A stretch of DNA of 64,000 nucleotides, taken from NCBI GenBank assembly GCA_041660405.1, contig JBAZWL010000003.1, positions 62,001 to 126,000 on the forward strand. The letters are read 5' to 3'. The position numbers and the translations under genes are program-made. The number at the start of each line of letters is the position of its first letter. Position 1 is the first letter of the stretch. A model generated the notes under the pieces. That model was not told the DNA's origin, ran no database searches, and saw nothing but the letters and a program-made list of their open reading frames with translations. This document shows positions 40,372 to 49,672 of the stretch, in pieces. The stretch is from Taibaiella sp041660405 (GTDB lineage: Bacteria > Bacteroidota > Bacteroidia > Chitinophagales > Chitinophagaceae).

Positions 40372-41328
40372 CTACCGCACCATTTCTACTTTTCCGCCAG
40401 GGTTAAATAGTCTTCTAAGGGAATCTACCACATGTGCAGTATCCGCAACAGGCGAAGTAACAGCCATTACAACATAATAATTTGCAGAATCTTTGGCATA
40501 TAATTCAACAGTATTGTTGCCATAAGATTTCAATCTGGCAACGCGGCTTTCAGCCTTTTCACGTGTAGCATATTGCTGCAAGGCAACTTTATAAGTCAAA
40601 CTGCCATCACTGGATGCTGTTTGAGTAGCAGGAGCCTGGGTTACTGTGTCCTGAACTGCAGGAGTCACGGCAGTTTGCGGTACAGGTTCAGCAGTTTGTT
40701 CAGTTGGTACTGCTGTATTTTGTTCACCTTTATCTTTATTCAGGTACCAGTATAACAATATGGCCCCCCCAATCAGTACAGCTATGATAGCGATAAATAT
40801 AAATACCTTACCCCAATTTACAGAAGGTGCCTGGTATTCTATTTCTTCATCAGCTTTAGGTTCGCGAATAGTGGTGCGTTCTATAATATTGCTGATCGCC
40901 TCTTCTTTCTTCAAGTTAACAGCAGTGCTGTTTTTGAAAAAAGGAATAGCCTTGCCTTCGATATGTAGATGAGCATCTGTAACAAAATGGATAGAATCGT
41001 TTGGCCCACCAGTAAACTTGCCGATCCCTGGTATCACTACTTCTTTCCCTTCACGCATGTCAGTTTTGGAATGAGCACAAAAATCCTTTAAATGATTGGC
41101 TGCATGAGCAATACTGATACGTTCGTTATTGGCTATAAAGTTTGCGAAAGAATCATCAATTGATCCTCCTACCTGCCGATATTTTACTTCATAAACAGGG
41201 GCACTCATTTTCTGTGTTTCTTTATCATACACAGAAGGGCTTTTTTCTATCTGAAGGCTGCCAATGCCAGGCAGAAAGCAATATTCATTCTTCAGCAGAA
41301 ATAATCCTACATATTTAGCTATATCCAT
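40372..41328 (-). CDS. HU-like / transmembrane / SPOR domain protein
   Basis: Protein of 318 residues with three parts. Residues 1-about 140 form two HU-like (CCDC81-type) repeats: MDIAKYVGLFLLKNEYCFLPGIGSL and the later HLKDFCAHS with VVIPGIGKF. One transmembrane helix is at about 172-192 (FIFIAIIAVLIGGAILLYWY). A Thr/Pro/Ala/Gln-rich linker (197-237) leads to a C-terminal SPOR domain (about 240-318; YKVALQQYATREKAESRVARL), which binds peptidoglycan strands lacking stem peptides. The HU-like part would be cytoplasmic and could bind DNA or protein. It is the last gene of a three-gene envelope operon with a barrel and a TPR protein. Confidence 0.85.
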   Translation of the reverse strand: MDIAKYVGLFLLKNEYCFLPGIGSLQIEKSPSVYDKETQKMSAPVYEVKYRQVGGSIDDSFANFIANNERISIAHAANHLKDFCAHSKTDMREGKEVVIPGIGKFTGGPNDSIHFVTDAHLHIEGKAIPFFKNSTAVNLKKEEAISNIIERTTIREPKADEEIEYQAPSVNWGKVFIFIAIIAVLIGGAILLYWYLNKDKGEQNTAVPTEQTAEPVPQTAVTPAVQDTVTQAPATQTASSDGSLTYKVALQQYATREKAESRVARLKSYGNNTVELYAKDSANYYVVMAVTSPVADTAHVVDSLRRLFNPGGKVEMVR

Positions 41329-41398
41329 TTTTAAATACGGTATTGGTTGGTTGTTTTGTTGGTCTTAATCTTATTGGTTTTGCAATGGTACTTGTGTA

Positions 41399-43063
41399 TT
41401 AAAATTTAAATCTTAAGCCGCCAATGATATTGAAGCCATATGCCTGGTATTGATTCCAGCGCTCATATTTGGTGCCAAGAATGTTGTTTAATTGTAAAAA
41501 TAGAGATAAACGTGGAATTATATTGTATTCCGCATGGGCACTTAAATCCAGGAATGCAGGTAATTTATCATTTTCCCCCGTATTTGTTCTTGCATAAATA
41601 CCATCCCAGAAGTCAGCATTGATATTAATGTGCAGTTTTTCAATAGGATGAATGTACATATTGCCACCCAACCGTAGCATAGGCTCGTGGTAAGTTTTAT
41701 CAAAAGTTTCTGTATTGTAAAAGTTGAACCAGGTGCCGCTTGCACTTAGTCCGAATACATTACCTACCTGGTAACGGATAAATGCATCAAGGCTTAGCGC
41801 CTGTACCTTACTGTCATAAACTACTGCAAATTGTTTCCCGTCTGAACTCAAGGTGTAGTCATTTACAAATAAAGCAAGGTCTTTCCATTGGCGCCAACTC
41901 AACGTACCTCCAAAGGAAACATGCTGCCCCAGGGCACTTTCAAAACCGCCGTATACCTGATCGGCCTTGGTTTGCTTTACGTCATAAATATTGTACAGGA
42001 AAGGATTTTTTGTACTCAGCTGTTGGTAAGTATTTTGAATCAGACTTCCTTTCCAGCCAGCGATCAAAGTCATGCCATTATTGAATATTCTTGTGTTCAA
42101 CCGCAGATCAGGCAATAAGTAACAGGTATTCTCTTTTCCCCATGTGGGACTAAGACCGATATGGATATCTGTAGCATCAAACTTAAGATCCATAGCAGGA
42201 TTTACCTGGAAATAATTATTGCCAATATCAAAAGAATCATTTTTAAGCTGTGTGAAATTTCCCTTAATACCTAAGGAAAAACTTAATGTAGAATCGATAG
42301 CCAGGCTTGCCGGTATATCAAAAGCAAATGTTCTTTCTTTGGCATTAAACTTATCATTGTATATGCCCAAATCAAGGGTAGGTTTATACCATACATTCCA
42401 TTTGTTGGCCTCTGTATTCTCTGCGCCAATGCGGATATTAGCTCCGGTAAAAGCTTGTCTTATTGAGTTTTTCGCATACTCAAATGAATCATGATCATAA
42501 CCATAATAAGTATTGCCATTATGCAAAATATCAAGGCCTGCACTCAGCGCATGTCCACCAGTATAATACTTTCCTGATGCATCAAAATTGGTACGGGAAG
42601 ATTGCTGATTGGCGACAGGGCCTTTTTGCGATAAATGGGAAAAATGCAATGCTGTTTCGTAGTCTTCTGCCTTAAGGCTACCTACGCCGGCATCTACATA
42701 AACAGATGATAAATTACCAAAACCTGCCTTAACATAGTTCTGGAAAGGCATTATCATTTCTTGCCGGCCCAAAGCCAAAGGGCGTATGGGAACAGAGTGG
42801 TAAGTATAACTTAAGGTTTGTTGCGGTACCTCGTATTGAAAACGTGGCTTGGTAGTATCAATATGAGGAAGCGAAGGCGTGATAACAGGCCTTACCGGTT
42901 TAGCAATTTCCGGCTTGTAAGATTGGGTAATCTCAATCGTTTGTCCGGCTATTGTAGTATCCGCTCTTTTTTGCTGTGCGTGTACAGCACCTGTTAATAG
43001 CAGGCCGCAGGCAAGAAGTGGAATATGTTTTATGAAGATGTTCATTGATTGATTTTTAGGCAT
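41399..43063 (-). CDS. Outer-membrane beta-barrel, TonB-receptor-like, without plug
   Basis: Outer-membrane barrel of 554 residues. Signal peptide core around NIFIKHIPLLACGLLLTGAV with cleavage before QQKR; the ATG at 43045 (MNIFIKHI) is an equally good start. A short periplasmic stretch rich in Pro and Lys (TQSYKPEIAKPVRPVI) precedes about 430 residues of barrel strands. The C-terminal NNILGTKYERWNQYQAYGF and final GGLRFKF resemble TonB-dependent receptor barrels, but no plug domain or TonB box is visible, so the label TonB-dependent receptor should be used with care. It begins 9 nt after the TPR gene stop and is probably its partner. Confidence 0.8.
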   Translation of the reverse strand: MPKNQSMNIFIKHIPLLACGLLLTGAVHAQQKRADTTIAGQTIEITQSYKPEIAKPVRPVITPSLPHIDTTKPRFQYEVPQQTLSYTYHSVPIRPLALGRQEMIMPFQNYVKAGFGNLSSVYVDAGVGSLKAEDYETALHFSHLSQKGPVANQQSSRTNFDASGKYYTGGHALSAGLDILHNGNTYYGYDHDSFEYAKNSIRQAFTGANIRIGAENTEANKWNVWYKPTLDLGIYNDKFNAKERTFAFDIPASLAIDSTLSFSLGIKGNFTQLKNDSFDIGNNYFQVNPAMDLKFDATDIHIGLSPTWGKENTCYLLPDLRLNTRIFNNGMTLIAGWKGSLIQNTYQQLSTKNPFLYNIYDVKQTKADQVYGGFESALGQHVSFGGTLSWRQWKDLALFVNDYTLSSDGKQFAVVYDSKVQALSLDAFIRYQVGNVFGLSASGTWFNFYNTETFDKTYHEPMLRLGGNMYIHPIEKLHININADFWDGIYARTNTGENDKLPAFLDLSAHAEYNIIPRLSLFLQLNNILGTKYERWNQYQAYGFNIIGGLRFKF

Positions 43064-43072
43064 GGGCAAAGA

Positions 43073-46000
43073 TTATTCTTCTGTTAGTTTGGACTTTGAT
43101 TTTTCCAGTTGCTTTACATTGTCGAGTTTCTTTGTTGCCTCTTCTTTTACTTCTTTACTACTGTTATTGCTGATAATACTTTGTAAGGTTGCCTTAGCAT
43201 TGAAATAATCTTTCTGTTCGGTAAGAATATCTGCGATCAGCAAATAAGATTTCACTACCCAGTAATCCGATCCTCCGGAAGCTTGCGCTGCATAGCTGGC
43301 TTGTGTTTCGGCCTCTTTTAATTGTTTTTGTGCCAATAATATTTCTGCTATTCGATACCGTGCTTCGGCACTGGAAAGCCCTATGTTCTTTTTATCAATA
43401 GTCTGATATAGGGCCTTGGCTTCTTCAAGCTTATTATTGCGTTGTAACGCTTTTGCTTTATAAAGCTGTGCTTCATTCTGTGCTGCAACATTGATCTCCG
43501 GCAATGATAATAAAGTGTCTGCATAAGCATCTGCTTCACTATAAGCCTCTTTTTCAAAAGAAGATTTCAATAATCCGGAATAAGCTTTTTGCAGATTGGT
43601 ATTATCCATAGCTGTGCCACGTAAAGCGTTATAATACTTTTGAGCAGCGGTATAGTCTTTATTCTGCATAGCAATTTCCGCAGCACGGGCAGCAGCATCA
43701 TCTGCAAAGTCGCTCCAGCCACTATTTACTACAGCATCGTAATCCGGCAATGCTTTGGATTGATCTTTTAACTGATAGTAAGATTCTCCACGATAGTAGC
43801 GGGCTTTATTCGCGTTGCTTCCGTTAGGGAATTGGTTCAGATATTTGGTGAATCCTTCTGCAGCTTTTGCCCAATTGCTGTTACCATATTCGGTTTCAGC
43901 AGCGGCATAGTATGTTTGCTCTATACCGGCATCGCTTTGCGCAGGCATATTATTTTCTTTTAGAAAAGCTGCATATTGCTCTGGCTGGCCGGTAGCAATG
44001 TACAGATTGCGTAAAGCATCTGTTGCTGCACCCCTGTCCGAAGCGGAAGGATATTCTGCAATATATTTTTTGTAAGCGTCTATAGCTTCGCTGTTTCTGT
44101 TAGATTCCAGGTAAGCATATGCTAGTTTGGACTGCGACTTTGCCCGAAGATTTTCAGGAATGGATTTATTATCCGACAGTGATTTCAGCAACGATATAGC
44201 CTCATTATTTCTGTCTGATTCAAGATAGGAAACCGCCAACTCATATTGTGCTTCCTGTTTGTATTCCGAAGCAGGTACTTTGTTTACAATGGTATTCAGC
44301 AAGCTGATTTTTTCTTCCTGTTTGCCTTGCAAGCCAAGTATAAGGCTCTTTTGATAACGGGCATAATCAGGATTGCCGGTGCCGGCTGCAATTGCCTTAT
44401 CGTAAAGTTGTGCTGCTTTGTCAAAATCTTTTTGCATAAACATAGCATCGGCCTCTCTTACTACGGCATCAGAAGCTAACTGATCGTTATAGCCATCTCC
44501 TTTACTTTGTTGTGCTGACGCAAAAGCTTCGCGGGCATTTCCAAAATTCTCTGTTTCCAGTTCGGCATAGCCAATATTCAGGTTTGCGTTTTGGATAGTT
44601 GCCTGTGGACTTATTTTGCGGGCTACGTCTTCATTCCCTTTTACTTTATCCAGGAATGTTTTACTGTATTGTATCGCCTGTGGGTATCTTTTTTCACGAT
44701 AAGCAATATCTCCTTTCCAGAAATAAGCTATGGCTTCATACGAAGGATTAATGGGTTGTTGTAAAGTAAGACTTAACACACTATCCGCTGCAGGGTATTG
44801 ATTGTTCTGCATCAGCTGTAAAGCCCTGCCTAAGCCTACTTGCTGGTAAATGGCCCAGGTAGCATTATCTTTCACCGCCATGTCGCTCATAATGGCAAAT
44901 GCCTCGCTATAGTTGCTGCTTTTTGCCAGCAGACCACCCAACAGCCTTTGCGCCTCGGGCGTAAAAGAAGAGTTGGGGTAGGTTTTGATGAAATCGTAAA
45001 ACTTGCGGGTAGCAATGCTTTCACTGCCCAGCTCGTATGATAATTTTGCAAACAAGAAGGAAGCTGCCTCTTTTTGCGAAGCATTAAAATCCATATCAGC
45101 ACAAATACCAAAAGCATTGCGCGCACCTTTTTTATCTCCTGTTTTCAGATAACAGTCGCCGAGCAGATACATGGAAGTTTGTCCTAGTGAATCCTGTGCA
45201 TTGCTTAGCGGCTGGAATTTTTCAATGGCCTGAGGCCACATCTCAAGCCGGTAGTAAGCATAGGCCAGCTCGTACAATTCCTCTTTACGGATCTTTTCAG
45301 AATTCTCGTAATAGTATTCAAAATGCGGTAAAGCTTCCTTGAATTTCTTTTGCTCAAACAAAGTCTGACCGGTCAATAGGTGCATTTCCTTGTCGTAAAA
45401 AAGCTTGTCGTTTTTACGGAGATAACGATTAGATAAAGTAAGGACCTGGTCGTATTTGCCTTGAAAGTAATTGATTTCCGCTTCGTAATAAGGAACAATA
45501 TCTTTATACTCTTCCTGGTTGTGAATACGTTCAAAGCTTTTCAAAGCTTCATCATAATTCTTATCATTATAAGCTAATAAACCATAGTAGTAATTACCTG
45601 AAATGTAGTATTTGTTATCCGGCAATTCTTTAATAGTTGCGAAAAGTGGTTTGGCCCGTTCAAAATTACGTTCATTAAAATAGCTGTATGCCAATTCAAA
45701 TTTGGCATCTGCTATTTCAGCATTACTTAGGTTATCAATGCCGGCCAATTCATAATTAGTAATGGCAGCCGGCAAATTATTATGCTGGAAATAATACTGT
45801 GCCAAGGCAAATGCAGCGCGTTGGCGATAAACAGGATTAACAGTTTCTGAAATGTATTTGGTTATTTCTTCCTCTGCATGTTGATTTCTGGCTTTCAGAT
45901 TGCTTAATACAAGAATATATTTAGCTTGCTGAATACCAAGGGCCAGCGTTTCATCATTTCTGCCTTCAGTAGGTTGAACGTGCTGTTGAAGAAACTCACG

Positions 46001-46183
46001 AACAGATTTCGAAGCCAATACGTAATGGCCTTGTTGATATTGTTCAATACCGTGCTTAAGCAAAGCGTATTCGCTGCGGTTGCTTACCGGTATTTGAGCA
46101 CAGGCATCTGGAGTGAAAGAAGTTAAATAAAAAGCGGAAAAAATTCCGGAATATATAAAAATGCGTTTAAGTGATGCGCTCAT
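43073..46183 (-). CDS. Large periplasmic tetratricopeptide repeat protein
   Basis: Exported protein of 1036 residues with a signal peptide (hydrophobic 8-25, cleavage near CAQI at about 30). Almost the whole mature part is tetratricopeptide-like helical repeats, for example FALAQYYFQHNNLPAAITNY, FELAYSYFNERNFERA, YYGLLAYNDKNYDEAL and YEAEINYFQGKYDQVL; about 20 repeats can be counted by spacing. The end (KEVKEEATKKLDNVKQLEKS) is a charged helix. Such TPR proteins act as scaffolds; parts resemble the YbgF/BamD style of tol-pal-associated repeats. It is the first gene of the unit with the barrel and the HU/SPOR gene, and has a consensus -7 box. Confidence 0.85.
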   Translation of the reverse strand: MSASLKRIFIYSGIFSAFYLTSFTPDACAQIPVSNRSEYALLKHGIEQYQQGHYVLASKSVREFLQQHVQPTEGRNDETLALGIQQAKYILVLSNLKARNQHAEEEITKYISETVNPVYRQRAAFALAQYYFQHNNLPAAITNYELAGIDNLSNAEIADAKFELAYSYFNERNFERAKPLFATIKELPDNKYYISGNYYYGLLAYNDKNYDEALKSFERIHNQEEYKDIVPYYEAEINYFQGKYDQVLTLSNRYLRKNDKLFYDKEMHLLTGQTLFEQKKFKEALPHFEYYYENSEKIRKEELYELAYAYYRLEMWPQAIEKFQPLSNAQDSLGQTSMYLLGDCYLKTGDKKGARNAFGICADMDFNASQKEAASFLFAKLSYELGSESIATRKFYDFIKTYPNSSFTPEAQRLLGGLLAKSSNYSEAFAIMSDMAVKDNATWAIYQQVGLGRALQLMQNNQYPAADSVLSLTLQQPINPSYEAIAYFWKGDIAYREKRYPQAIQYSKTFLDKVKGNEDVARKISPQATIQNANLNIGYAELETENFGNAREAFASAQQSKGDGYNDQLASDAVVREADAMFMQKDFDKAAQLYDKAIAAGTGNPDYARYQKSLILGLQGKQEEKISLLNTIVNKVPASEYKQEAQYELAVSYLESDRNNEAISLLKSLSDNKSIPENLRAKSQSKLAYAYLESNRNSEAIDAYKKYIAEYPSASDRGAATDALRNLYIATGQPEQYAAFLKENNMPAQSDAGIEQTYYAAAETEYGNSNWAKAAEGFTKYLNQFPNGSNANKARYYRGESYYQLKDQSKALPDYDAVVNSGWSDFADDAAARAAEIAMQNKDYTAAQKYYNALRGTAMDNTNLQKAYSGLLKSSFEKEAYSEADAYADTLLSLPEINVAAQNEAQLYKAKALQRNNKLEEAKALYQTIDKKNIGLSSAEARYRIAEILLAQKQLKEAETQASYAAQASGGSDYWVVKSYLLIADILTEQKDYFNAKATLQSIISNNSSKEVKEEATKKLDNVKQLEKSKSKLTEE

Positions 46184-46252
46184 TAAATGATTGAGTTATA
46201 ACGTAAAACTTCTATCTTACTGATTATTAAATTTAATCATTTTGAAATGCAG

Positions 46253-46260
46253 CAAAGATA
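46253..46260 (-). promoter_or_regulatory. Predicted -7 box of the TPR-barrel-HU/SPOR operon
   Basis: TATCTTTG on the minus strand, exact consensus, 69 nt before the TPR gene ATG. Confidence 0.45.
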
Positions 46261-46429
46261 AAGAATTGGGATTTGTGTTTAGTGTAATGAAAATATAAAG
46301 ATTTGTTAGCCAAAAACAACGTTAAAACTGGTTTTTAAGATAAAAATAATGCCATATCCAGAGCCATTAAAAAGGACTATCAATTGTAAGCAATTTATTA
46401 TATTCGCATGTCTTCCAAACCATAAACCT

Positions 46430-46990
46430 ATGCAAACGGTAAAACTTATAATTATTCTTTTTTTCAGTTTATTTGTTTTTTCCTGCAAAAGCGGGTTCGA
46501 ACATAATAAAGTCGGAATGGAAAAGCTGAACAAAGAGTTGAAAGAAGAATTTGGTGCCGAGACCTGGTATACCAGCGTTGAACTAATAAATAGCGGTGGT
46601 TCGGATGATATTGTAACGATAGACCAAACGAAGGACCCTAATTCTTTAAAGCAGGAGCAATGGTCACAGTTTCATGGGTTTTGGGAAAAGAAAGCGGATA
46701 TAACATTATCCATACAAGGTGCAGAACCCAAGTCCTTTATGTTTCAGCTGGACAAAGAAGTGAGCCTGGGAAAATTGGGTGAACTGATGGAACAGTCGAA
46801 GAAACAATTGCAGGAAGAAAAGAAAATTGGTGATAGCGAGGTAGTATTGGCACAGATTAAAGCCAGCAATAAAATGAACACCAAACAGGAGGGGCTTTAT
46901 TATTCTATCTCTTTGCAAAGTAAAAAAACAGGTAAAAATTATAATTTCGTTTATGGTATGGATGGCCATTTAAAAACGTTGAACGAATAG
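46430..46990 (+). CDS. Predicted lipoprotein
   Basis: Lipoprotein of 186 residues from the ATG at 46430. Signal MQTVKLIIILFFSLFVFSC with Cys19 as the lipidation site. The mature part is hydrophilic with a beta-rich middle (ADITLSIQGAEPKSFMFQLD) and a helical section (LGELMEQSKKQLQEEKK). I recognise no family. The longer open frame to 46349 includes no signal and is less likely. A TATATTCG sequence at 46401-46408 could be the -7 box, 21 nt before this start. Its stop codon directly abuts that of the convergent glycosyltransferase gene, without any gap. Confidence 0.7.
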   Translation: MQTVKLIIILFFSLFVFSCKSGFEHNKVGMEKLNKELKEEFGAETWYTSVELINSGGSDDIVTIDQTKDPNSLKQEQWSQFHGFWEKKADITLSIQGAEPKSFMFQLDKEVSLGKLGELMEQSKKQLQEEKKIGDSEVVLAQIKASNKMNTKQEGLYYSISLQSKKTGKNYNFVYGMDGHLKTLNE

Positions 46991-48202
46991 CTAATCCCTG
47001 TTTTCATTTAATAGTTTTTGATACCTGTCCAGCAGATCTTTGATCAGCAAAGGCCTGTTATATTTTTCCTGAATGAGTTTGCGGGCTGCACTTCCGGTTT
47101 GCTGAATAAGTTCGGGTTGCTGCACCACTTCAATGATTTTCCTGGCAAAATCTTCGGGAGTATCTGCTATAAATACTTCTTTATTATTTTCGGCTGCAAT
47201 GCCCTCTACACCTATACTTGTGGTGATTACTATTTTGCCCATAGCCATTGCCTGAAATATCTTTATCCTTACCCCTCCGCCAGATAATAAAGGCACCACG
47301 AGAACACTTTTGTCTCTTTCAAAAGCAGTAGCATCGGGCACTTCACCTAACACCTCCACATTTTTCCAGCGATGTTTAGTATAATATTCCGACATATTTC
47401 TACCAGCAAGATAAAGTTTGGTTTCCGGCAATTTTTCGTTGATCAAAGGCATTACTTTTTCCAGCAGCCAGTTTACGCTTTCCTGGTTGGGTAACCAATC
47501 CATGGCCCCTATATGATAGAGACTTAGCGGCAATGAATAAGCGGGAGCAAAGGGAATTTTTTCTAAATCGATACCAAAAGGATGAAGAAATAATGGTTTT
47601 CTGGCACCCAATGCTATATAGGCTTTTTCATCTTTCCTTGAAATAGGCATAATAAGATCATAATCGTTAATATGCTCCAGCTCAAATTTTTTAAGTCTTT
47701 TGGCCAATAAAGTAAGGTACGCTTTCTTTAAGGGATTTTTAGCCTGAATGGCCAGTCGTTCCCAAATCAGGAATTCAATATTATGTTGCCGGATCGAAAT
47801 CCTGGCCTGGCTATATTTTCGTATGGTTTTAATATATGGCACCAGGAACAGGCTTTCCAGTTGAATGATGTCAAACTTTTTATTTTGTAAAAGGTGGATT
47901 AGTTCCTGTTCATATTCTCTGGAAATAAAGCGGTCAATATTGTAAGAAGTGCCTTTAAATAGATTTAAGAAAGCATGTAGCGGTTTTATGCGGTTGTCGA
48001 CCTTGATTGCCTTGAAATATTGCAACTGTTTGTATAAAGGGGGCAAAGTGTTGGTATCAATCCAGTGCCGGGTTGTGTTCATGGCCAGCATACTTAAGGA
48101 AACACCTGCATTTATAAATCCTTCTGTATAATAATGTACACCAATGTTTCCGCCGTCATTTAAGGGAAAAGGGATACGATTGGTCAGTTGCAGGATCTTC
48201 AT
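46991..48202 (-). CDS. GT4-type glycosyltransferase
   Basis: Glycosyltransferase of 403 residues from the ATG at 48202 (MKILQLTNRIPFPLNDGGNI); the frame is open upstream, but that part overlaps the sufS promoter. Two Rossmann lobes are visible: an N-terminal lobe with the Gly-rich DGGNIGVHYY acceptor loop, and a C-terminal lobe with LYLAGRN, then VLVVPLLSGGGVRIKIFQAMAMGKIVITT, the region holding the EX7E-type donor-binding motif in related enzymes. It most resembles WaaG/WbaZ-like family 4 transferases of cell-surface glycans. Donor and acceptor are unknown. No other glycan genes are near it. Confidence 0.88.
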   Translation of the reverse strand: MKILQLTNRIPFPLNDGGNIGVHYYTEGFINAGVSLSMLAMNTTRHWIDTNTLPPLYKQLQYFKAIKVDNRIKPLHAFLNLFKGTSYNIDRFISREYEQELIHLLQNKKFDIIQLESLFLVPYIKTIRKYSQARISIRQHNIEFLIWERLAIQAKNPLKKAYLTLLAKRLKKFELEHINDYDLIMPISRKDEKAYIALGARKPLFLHPFGIDLEKIPFAPAYSLPLSLYHIGAMDWLPNQESVNWLLEKVMPLINEKLPETKLYLAGRNMSEYYTKHRWKNVEVLGEVPDATAFERDKSVLVVPLLSGGGVRIKIFQAMAMGKIVITTSIGVEGIAAENNKEVFIADTPEDFARKIIEVVQQPELIQQTGSAARKLIQEKYNRPLLIKDLLDRYQKLLNENRD

Positions 48203-48267
48203 AGGCTGATAGAGAAACGATATTGTATTTTGATGCTGCAAGTTAACAAATCCGCTGTCCTTTTGCC

Positions 48268-48275
48268 TAACTTTG
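48268..48275 (+). promoter_or_regulatory. Predicted -7 box of sufS
   Basis: TAACTTTG, exact consensus, 43 nt before the sufS ATG. Confidence 0.45.
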
Positions 48276-48318
48276 CAAACTAAATCTCCCCGCCGGAAAG
48301 GGATAAGCCGGTTAGATA

Positions 48319-49551
48319 ATGTCCGCAATCGCAAAACTGAATATAGAAAAGATAAGAGCTGATTTCCCCATACTTGGTGTTGAAGTCTATGGAAAACCAC
48401 TGGTTTATTTTGATAATGGCGCCACTACACAAAAGCCGTTATCCGTAATTAAAGCCCTGGAGGATTATTACAAGGAATATAACAGTAATGTACATAGAGG
48501 CGTGCACTTTTTGAGCCAAAAGGCAACTGATGCGCAAGAAGCAGCCAGAAGGAAAGTAGCCCGATTTATCAATGCCAAACATGAGCACGAAATTATCTTT
48601 ACAAGAGGAACTACAGAAAGTATCAACCTCGTAGCTTACTCTTTCGGTAAAAGATATATTCAACCAGGCGATGAGATTATAGTGTCGGCCATGGAACATC
48701 ATTCTAATATTGTACCCTGGCAGCTGGCTTGTGAAGATCGTGGGGCTACACTTAAAGTAATACCCATAGATACTAATGGTGAGTTGATGCTGAACGAGTT
48801 TGAAAAGTTGATTACAGAAAAGACAAGGATCATTGCGGTCACCTGGGTGTCCAATACCTTGGGAACGGTGAATCCTGTAAAGCAGATCATTGATATTGCA
48901 CATGCGCATCAGGTACCGGTATTGCTGGATGCAGCACAAGCTATACAACATGCGCATGTCGATGTTCAGGAACTCGATGTAGACTTTTTGGTTTTTTCGG
49001 GACATAAAATTTATGCCCCTACCGGCATTGGTGTTTTGTATGGTAAAGAAAGTCTGTTGAATGAAATGCCTCCTTACCAGGGCGGTGGTTCGATGATAAA
49101 GCAAGTAACCTTTGCCAAAACTACCTGGGCTGATCTTCCTTTCAAATTTGAAGCCGGCACACCTGATGTTTCGGGCGCTATAGGCCTTGGAGCTGCTTTG
49201 GATTATGTAAACGAAATTGGCCTGGATACAATTATTGAATCAGAGCATGCATTGATGGAATATGCGCATGAAAGGCTGGCCACAATTCCCGATCTCCGTT
49301 TTATAGGCAATGCTAAAGAACGTGCCGGTACTATATCATTTCTTGTAGGCAATGTACATCCTTTTGATCTGGGAGAGATATTAGATAAGCAAAGTATAGC
49401 AGTACGTACGGGTCACCATTGCTGCCAGCCTATCATGGAGTTTTTTGAAATTCCCGGAACAGTAAGAGCTTCTTTCTCTTTTTACAATACCAAAGAAGAA
49501 GTAGACAGATTAGTTGCCGGGATTGAAAGAGGAATAGCTATGCTTAGTTAG
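48319..49551 (+). CDS. sufS: Cysteine desulfurase SufS
   Basis: Class II PLP cysteine desulfurase of 410 residues, which mobilises sulfur for the SUF Fe-S assembly route. Key parts: FDNGATTQKPLSVI at the start, TRGTTESINLVA, the conserved His in SAMEHHSN, PLP lysine Lys230 in FSGHKIYAPTG, and the active-site Cys368 in RTGHHCCQP. The short loop before that Cys and the KPLVYFDN start separate SufS from the IscS-like enzyme at 33607. The other suf genes (sufB, sufC, sufD, sufE) are not adjacent here, which is unusual, since they commonly form one operon in Bacteroidota. Confidence 0.93.
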   Translation: MSAIAKLNIEKIRADFPILGVEVYGKPLVYFDNGATTQKPLSVIKALEDYYKEYNSNVHRGVHFLSQKATDAQEAARRKVARFINAKHEHEIIFTRGTTESINLVAYSFGKRYIQPGDEIIVSAMEHHSNIVPWQLACEDRGATLKVIPIDTNGELMLNEFEKLITEKTRIIAVTWVSNTLGTVNPVKQIIDIAHAHQVPVLLDAAQAIQHAHVDVQELDVDFLVFSGHKIYAPTGIGVLYGKESLLNEMPPYQGGGSMIKQVTFAKTTWADLPFKFEAGTPDVSGAIGLGAALDYVNEIGLDTIIESEHALMEYAHERLATIPDLRFIGNAKERAGTISFLVGNVHPFDLGEILDKQSIAVRTGHHCCQPIMEFFEIPGTVRASFSFYNTKEEVDRLVAGIERGIAMLS

Positions 49552-49569
49552 AATCAAGATATAAGATGC

Positions 49570-49618
49570 AAGAATCAAGACAACTAGGTAATCTTATAAT
49601 ACATCAGTCTTGATTCTT
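49570..49618. repeat. 12-bp inverted repeat after sufS
   Basis: AAGAATCAAGAC (49570-49581) and GTCTTGATTCTT (49607-49618) pair perfectly over a 25-bp loop. The whole sufS-ligA gap is made of recurring words such as CAATAC, GATAC and CAATACTCAA. Confidence 0.7.
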
Positions 49619-49672
49619 TAATCCTGATACTTGATACCCAATACAATACTCAATTGACAATACTCAAAGAAA

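Noticed and set aside
41399..43063. TonB-dependent receptor
   Set aside because: The barrel end resembles one, but no plug domain or TonB box is visible, and the length is short.
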